Below the pieces are notes generated by a model. It made no database searches, had not been told where the DNA came from, and saw only the letters and a list, made by a program, of their open reading frames with translations. Shown here piece after piece: positions 58,116-64,000 of a stretch of 64,000 nt of DNA. Position numbers and translations under genes: made by a program. The stretch's first letter is position 1; the number at the start of each line of letters is the position of its first letter. The DNA is taken from positions 36,491,566 to 36,555,565 of the forward strand of contig CM064871.1 in NCBI GenBank assembly GCA_032719365.1, in the 5' to 3' direction. The stretch comes from Prinsepia uniflora (Eukaryota; Streptophyta; Magnoliopsida; Rosales; Rosaceae).

Positions 58116-58858
58116 TTAAACTAAAACATGACCTCTTGCAATGGCAAGAAATGTACTGATCCTGTGGGTCCATCATGTTATCCCAAACTCCAACATGACC
58201 TCTTTGGATCCTAGGAAAATGTAAACACATAATCCATAGTAATATGATCCTACTTCCAATCTGCGATAAGAAGTGGTTGTAGTGCTCCATAAGGTTCTTA
58301 TTACTCAGCCTTACCCCTTGACATACAAAACTTCTATTTCAAACCCGACTAATTTCCTTTTCAAGCCAACCCACCAATTATGGAGTTTCAGAGTTCGATA
58401 TGTTTAGGTCCCGCTAGGATGCATGGCATAATCTACCTTAAGAATTTCTTTTTTCTATGTCGTATCATCTGGCACATAAAACCAGCCTTCTTAACTAAGG
58501 CTACATCAGCTCTGAATGTAAAATCCTATATGTCCTCGGCCTCAAACTCCAACCTAATAATGCACAAGGTAAGATCTTGTAGGTTAGCCACAATAACCGA
58601 AAGACTTCCTGCTCAATTCATCTGGAACTACAATAGCTTTAACCGTTGTACTCAAAAGTGCAGTCGTAATCCTTAATCAGCTCTAATCACGAAATCGGTC
58701 TCAAATTCAAATCATCAAGAGTAAGAAAATACTTCAAACTTGATGGTCGATGTAAATCCTTCACTTCTCCTCGTAAAGATAACGTCTTCAAATCGTTAGG
58801 ATACAAATCACTACTACTAACTCCAAATCACGAGTGGGTTGGTTCAACTTGTTGGGTT
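58116..58858. other. Unassigned stretch
   Basis: No protein, RNA gene or LTR landmark is recognised. The AT-rich texture resembles 4,011-5,756 and may be decayed internal sequence of a retroelement. One 98-codon frame here has no family features. Confidence 0.3.
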
Positions 58859-60430
58859 TTGTAACACCTCGGATCTTTAAGAAACAAAAGTTTAGAGAGA
58901 TTGAGGTAAAATGACAATTTTTCCCCTAGTTAGGCAAAAAGTTAACTTTTTTACTCAAGCGACTTTTTGAGTATTTCGGGAATACTATCTCATAGATCTC
59001 GATGTTCTGATTCCATAGATAGGTAGAGTGTTGAAATTGGAGATTATGTGAGTAAGGATTAGGCCAAAATGGCCTAAGGGTATTTTGGTAAATTTGATAG
59101 GAAAGGCAAATTAGTAATTTTACATGTGGAATTCTAGGGTTGTCTACAACCTTCTCTTCTCCTAATCAGGGGCTACCCACCGACTACCCCCTCCTTGTAT
59201 CAATATATGGACTTGGCTAGGTTAACGGAGTTCGGCTGGAAATGGCCGAAAATGAGAAAAGAAAAAGAAAAGAGAGAAGAATGAGCTGGTAGGGAAAAAC
59301 ACTGAGAGAAGAAGGGGGACTAAGAGAATGAAGGAGAAAGAGAGAGTCTGGTGTGTTTAAGTGAGGGTGAGGATGTGTGACAGAGAGGGTTTTTGAAGAA
59401 ACCCGTGAGGTACCCATATCGGGTTGCCCGTTCAAGGTTTAGTAGTGAGCCAAAATGTGCCCTAGCATGATCGTGAAGGTCATACGACCCTCCTGGGTTG
59501 AAGGGGAGTTACTCTGGACGTGGATAGATAGTAGAGAGGCTCCTGGAAGCCATAGCTACGAGGTGGAAATGACCGAGCGATGAACTTTGTGAGTATTTCT
59601 CCCTTTTTAATACGTAGATCGTTTCATTAATGAATTTAGGAAGACTTTGATGTTTGGAACATCGAGAATGAACGAGAAAAAAACAAGATATGGTCGGGGG
59701 GAGGAGGGGTGTCATGATTGCGTGATTGCGGGATCCAATGACCCGAATACCAGACAACCGGGTCTGCGCCGAGGTAGGGGATGACTTGTGTATGAGAGTA
59801 GCCACCACGCGCAGTGACCCTGCGACGGCGCGTGGTGGCGTGTACGTCGGCTGGCCACTTGGTCAACGTGAAAGTTACTTCTTTCATTTTATGAATTTAT
59901 TGGTATAATTTCTGAATTAATTGGACCTTGTTTGAGTATAGTTCTAAATATCTAATGTAATTTCTTAATAGTTTAGGCATTTTATAATTACTTTTTAATT
60001 GATCTTTAATTGTGGGAAATTGTTGGTTAATGTGTTGGCTAGATTTGTTGTTATATTTATGGTAGGGATATGTTTGGGTAATCCTAATAAGGTGGTGGGC
60101 AAGATTAACTATAGATGTTAGAATCTTGTTTTTGAAAAGAATTAGGAATTTCAACTATGTATTGAAATAAGTATTAATAATTTAAATTGGTGGTTATATA
60201 TATTTACATAAAGCCATTAATAATTATATATTAGTTAAGTATAGAGATTTTCCTTGGATATCTGTAAAATGGGTTAACTGGTACCGAAACTAGACAAACC
60301 TAAGAAGAATATGGAACTAAGTACAATCTTGTTCGAATCTCAAGTAGTGTATTGAAATGGAATACTTGTAGTAATAAGAAAGGAACATAGTTTAATGGTG
60401 TTTTCTTCTCTTTATCGAGAAGTGGGTTGC
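58859..60430 (+). mobile_element. LTR-like segment J, plus strand
   Basis: It starts TGTAACACCTCGGATC, a variant of the superfamily LTR start, and then follows its U3 style: AATTTTTCCCCTAGTTAGGCAAAAAGTTAACTTTTT, then ...CATAGATAGGTAGAG. A purine-rich block (59,230-59,360) and the GC-rich CACGCGC hairpin (59,801-59,839) follow. No end, PBS or TSD can be placed, so the right edge is a guess. Confidence 0.4.
59801..59839. repeat. 12-bp perfect GC-rich hairpin
   Basis: Arms GCCACCACGCGC (59,801-59,812) and GCGCGTGGTGGC (59,828-59,839) surround a 15-base loop. It corresponds in position and composition to the CACGCGCC/GCGCGTG block found in the other LTRs. Confidence 0.8.
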
Positions 60431-60575
60431 ACTTTGGCGGAAACCTACGTAACGATCCTCAATAGGCATGCAACAAATTCCCCAACTAAAAAATCAAAGT
60501 CTGTGCACTAAAAATACAAACAAAGACAAAATCATCATTTTACCTTAATAATTTTCAAAACTAAAATTCTAGTCG
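60431..60575 (-). repeat. Second copy of an LTR U3 fragment
   Basis: CCTACGTAACGATCCT through TTACCTTAATAATTTT...AAACTAAAA matches 57,985-58,130 in the same orientation, about 2.45 kb away. Both break off before an LTR tip. Confidence 0.5.
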
Positions 60576-61868
60576 CTACGAAGTAGCGGTGGAGAGTTAG
60601 AGAGAAGGGGGAGAACTCAATGTGATCTTCCACATTCTTAATTTCGAACGGTCCCATTTTACCCATTTAGAATTTAGACTACAAATTCAACCCAATTTCA
60701 TCTTCCACATTCCTAATTTCAAGTTTCTAATTGTTTGATATATGTGCTACATATAGCGCTGGGCAAAAAAATCATGGCTATAGTTTATCATTTAACCAAC
60801 AGACAAATTATTTAATTATTTATTATTAGATAATTATTTAGCCATTTGATAGACTATTTATTAGATAATGATAACTTTTGGTCATATTTATTTAATCATT
60901 TAAATAATGTTTCATTATAATGTTTTTTTAAATATTCATTTGAGAAAAAATTGACAAAAATTAAAATCCAAAAACAAAAAGATGTTACCATCAACCTCGT
61001 GGGCGACCCACAATGTCGAACGCTCCTAAGAAAAGATTCAAAATAACACAGAGCTCTATAATGAATACTATCAAATAATAATATAAGACAAGGCGAGACT
61101 TAAGTAAGGGCTTAGGCAATTGTTTTTTAAAACAAAGTTCAACAAATTAATAATATAATAAATACTATCAAATAATTCCAAAATAAAAATTAATTATTTA
61201 GACAAATAAATTGAATTAGGATTTATAAATGTTAAAATAACTTTAATATTTATATTTTTAACTAATTTAATAAATAAAATAACTTCCATAAATAAATCTC
61301 TCTATATATAAGAATTTATATAACTCAATATGTATATAACTGCGCACGCAAATCCACCTAAGCATATAGTTTTAAACCGTGGTTATTCATTTAGAAATAA
61401 AAATTTCATTAATCAGGTGAACCGTAAAAGTGACCCAAAAAAATAACTTAAAAGGAGGTGATGAACATCCGAATTTTACAGATATTAATAAAAACAAAGG
61501 CTAACTGTAAAATATAGCACCACTGGTAGGAATGTAAACCTGTAAACTATCATTCAATTTTATTTTATTATTATTATTTTATTTTGGATCTGAATCATCT
61601 TTGATTGAGATGCCCCTTTGCCATAATAACCTTAGGAAATTAAGAGCCAGTTAGGTGCCTAGGTCAGATAAAACTTCCCTACTGGTTAAGTGAGAATCTG
61701 AGCCATATACAATTCTGATTTTTCTCTTTACATCATCTTCTCCTTTTCGTAGTTGACAAAAACTAGTTCAAGTAAAAACCATGACAGTGATTACTTACAT
61801 GCAAAAATATTATGGGTAGGGCCAAAACAGCTTAACTCCATTCAAATCTTGACAATGTGGAAAGTTGA
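60576..61868. other. AT-rich intergenic sequence, CAMTA 3' flank
   Basis: No ORF or repeat family is recognised. At 60,770-60,910 there are many TTATTTA/TAAATAA stretches. The few hundred bases next to 61,868 should hold the CAMTA 3' UTR and its polyadenylation site. Several TTTATT words (AATAAA on the minus strand), for example at about 61,563, are candidates but none is decisive. Confidence 0.4.
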
Positions 61869-64000
61869 TCATTGATCTTCTTTGAGTGCAAGCAGAACTT
61901 CATCTAAAACTTTTTCATCACAACTTTCGTGTTCATCTGACCCACGATTCTCCCCATCAGCCATCTGTTGATAACACCCGTAAACATGAATCATCGGATC
62001 GCATGCAAGCAGATCGCATACAAGCAGCAAAGATAACATATTTTCAAGGATACAAGCAAGCATGCATGATCTAGTAACTGTCGCCATCTGAGACCTGTTC
62101 ATCTTTAACTTTGAACCCAAAATTTTATCTATACTTAAAAGTTAGCAACATGAAGATATTCAGATGATTATGTTCAAGGAAACAAATATCAAATAAAATA
62201 ACTACCTTAAGCTTCTCAAAGTTTGAAAGTAGCCTCATATATTGTTCACGCGCTTCGGGCTGACGAGCCATTGACTGTACCCTTGCAAGAGCTTTCTCAA
62301 CTCCTGCAAATTTTTGCTTCCGCCCAACACTCAGAAATTCATAGTCATCATTTTTCTTAACCTTCGAGGAGACGTCATCATTAGTTTTTTCCACCCGAAA
62401 TCCTCGCAAACCAGCTCCTTTCCGCCTCCAACGCAGTATTACTTTTTCCAATATACCAACAGACCACACAACCTTTTTGTAATTCTTCCGCACCTGATGT
62501 CCCCTCACATGAGCCTAAAAGAGAGAAGCAGAATCAAGGATAATTAGAGCACTATCTAGTTCAGATTAGGTGCGTCCAATCCAAGTCCCAATGAAAGAAA
62601 ATTAAAAGGCACGCAGTTTGTAATAAAATAAAAATATGATGCATTTGACGGACAGTCAATGGATACCCACAATTCCACTCATTTGTTTACAACATAACTT
62701 AACAATTGAGGTACCTGAATTTTGACAATACGGTCACGTATCCTCAAAAAATCCTTTCTTCCCTTCCATCCACGATAGTTTTGCTGGATCTTCAGAGCTG
62801 CTGCAACATGCAGATAATCTTCATAGTGAGAGAACTTTTGGACTTTTTTCAACAAACAACGTGCAACAAGGTCATGAGACTGAACTTCAGAAGTATCTGT
62901 TCCACTCTTAGTTAACTGCCACTGACGGAAAGAACGAGTCCGGAAAGCTTCTTGAATTAGAGCAGCTGCATGAGCTGATTTCCTAACAGCTGCTATAGAG
63001 CTTGTGAGAGAGTGCTGCTCATCTACCGCCATAACCGGTGCAGCTACTTCTGCAGTCTCAATGGCCTTCTTAGCTGCAATAGTTGCAGTAACATTGTTCA
63101 TCATGTTCTCATTCATGGTCAACGACTCTACATGACTGATTAAATCCGCTTCCGCCAAATATCCAGCAATCCCTTTATGTCCTCTGTTAGAGGCTAGATC
63201 TGCAGCAGTATGCCCGCCAGGAAAAGCAGATGTGGGGTCCTCAACTGCACCTGGAGCGGCGCCCAATCTAAGCAACCCAATCACAGTTTCCTCTCTTGAA
63301 AAGGGTTAAAAACAAGACTGGTGTTATATAAGGATATGCATGTTATATAAATCAACAACAAAGATGGTAAAAAATAACCCCTTTACCCATCCTCAGAAAA
63401 AAGTAAGTAGGCCATTACAAGCATGTTGCAACCATAGTTTCTCCTGATCTTCATGTATTTGACGGAACCAGAGAAGCATTTTCTGAGCATTCACTTAGTA
63501 TTTATATACAAGTACAACCAGAAGTCCCCAACATGGAGAGAAATACATACACATTTCTTAACAATGCTAACTAGAAAAGAACCACATTTAAATTCATAAC
63601 AAGACAAGACATTGTTGCCAACATAATACATACCAAATAAAGGTAGAGTGAGCCCAGAAATGAAGAATTTAAAATTACTACCAATCCCTCCATATAAACA
63701 AGCAGAAAAGGAATATCAAAAGAGCAGAGAATCTATAACAGTAACCATACCTTCCAAAATATGACGCCCAGTGAAGCCCTGTTCTTCCGCGAGCATCTCT
63801 GAAATTGGGACTAATGCCAGCAGCAATTATGGGACCCATGGCCCAATCATAACCAAGAGCAGCAGTCAAATGTAGAACACCTTGCCCTTCATTATCCAGA
63901 ACATGCGGTCCCTTTCCATCTTCATGAATTTTACACACTAGCCATTCACAAAGTCTATCCTTTAACAAATTCTGAATTAAGACATCTCTATGGGTCAAGT
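61869..64000 (-). CDS. CAMTA calmodulin-binding transcription activator, 3' part
   Basis: This nuclear transcription factor couples Ca2+/calmodulin signals to genes with CGCG-box promoters. Only the last four exons are in the window: 64,000-63,751 (continues outside), 63,294-62,715, 62,514-62,206 and 61,964-61,869. Introns are GT-AG, of 456, 200 and 241 bp. The first exon encodes ankyrin repeats (GVLHLTAALGYDWA, RGRTGLHWASYFGR), continued in the next by LGAAPGAVEDP and GHTAADLASNRGHKGIAGYL. Then come IQ motifs: LIQEAFRTRSFR, LKIQQNYRGWKGRKDF and KIQAHVRGHQVRKNYKK, the last spanning the 62,715/62,514 junction. The calmodulin-binding segment WSVGILEKVILRWRRKGAG follows, then ARVQSMARQPEAREQYMRLL. 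All junctions keep frame (phase 2, then 0, 0). The final acidic exon, starting MADGENRGSDEHESC, is the least certain. An alternative acceptor near 62,094 would give a short VSDGDSY end. The CG-1 DNA-binding and TIG domains must lie to the right. I cannot name the CAMTA subgroup. Confidence 0.92.

Overview
This 64 kb window is plant nuclear DNA, most likely from a eudicot. It is almost entirely a nested pile of LTR retrotransposons next to the 3' end of one conserved host gene. There is no sign of bacterial, organellar or free viral sequence. The host gene, on the minus strand at 61,869-64,000 and running off the right edge, encodes the ankyrin, IQ and calmodulin-binding end of a CAMTA transcription factor.

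Layout. 1-2,168 is an old Athila/Tat-like LTR fragment. 2,285-6,505 holds two direct LTR fragments (H) around non-coding sequence. 6,595-8,812 is a minus-strand LTR that ends in a 500-N gap (8,813-9,312). From the gap to about 53,291 lies one plus-strand host element, A. Its 5' LTR is split by element B, its primer-binding site is at 23,504 and its polypurine tract at 50,789. B (10,593-23,241, TSD ATAAA) sits in A's 5' LTR and carries a solo LTR, G (16,049-19,371, TSD TTGAC). C (24,867-41,967, minus strand, TSD TATTG) sits in A's internal region. It encodes only Gag, and its 3' LTR is split by D (26,571-35,833, minus strand, TSD CCCAT). E (about 42,516-49,680) is a decayed, 5'-truncated Athila-like element, also inside A. 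A's 3' LTR is cut at 53,291 by the minus-strand LTR F. Further LTR debris (I, J) reaches about 60.6 kb, followed by AT-rich intergenic DNA and the CAMTA gene.

How the parts relate. A, B, C, D, F, G, H, I and J look like one superfamily. Their LTRs are unusually long (2.8-3.3 kb where complete), begin TGTAACGACCCGTCC or similar, and the PBS matches initiator tRNA-Met, as in Tekay/Del-type chromoviruses. A, B and D have about 3 kb internal regions without any recognisable protein, so they resemble large retrotransposon derivatives (LARDs). C keeps a clean gag and has lost pol. Enzymes for any of them must come from elsewhere.

The most unusual signal is shared architecture inside these LTRs. 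An inverted pair of a 10-12 base motif (GTGAGTGGAC ... GTCCACTCAC, each beside GCATGC) frames a tandem array of tiny hairpins: 4-bp stem, 5-base loop, GGNY-N5-RNCC. Stem bases change in a paired way from unit to unit (GGGC/GCCC, GGAC/GTCC, GGGT/ACCC). A second subfamily carries a different hairpin (GAGT...ACTC) at the same place. I do not know a published description of this. It was read by eye and needs covariation testing.
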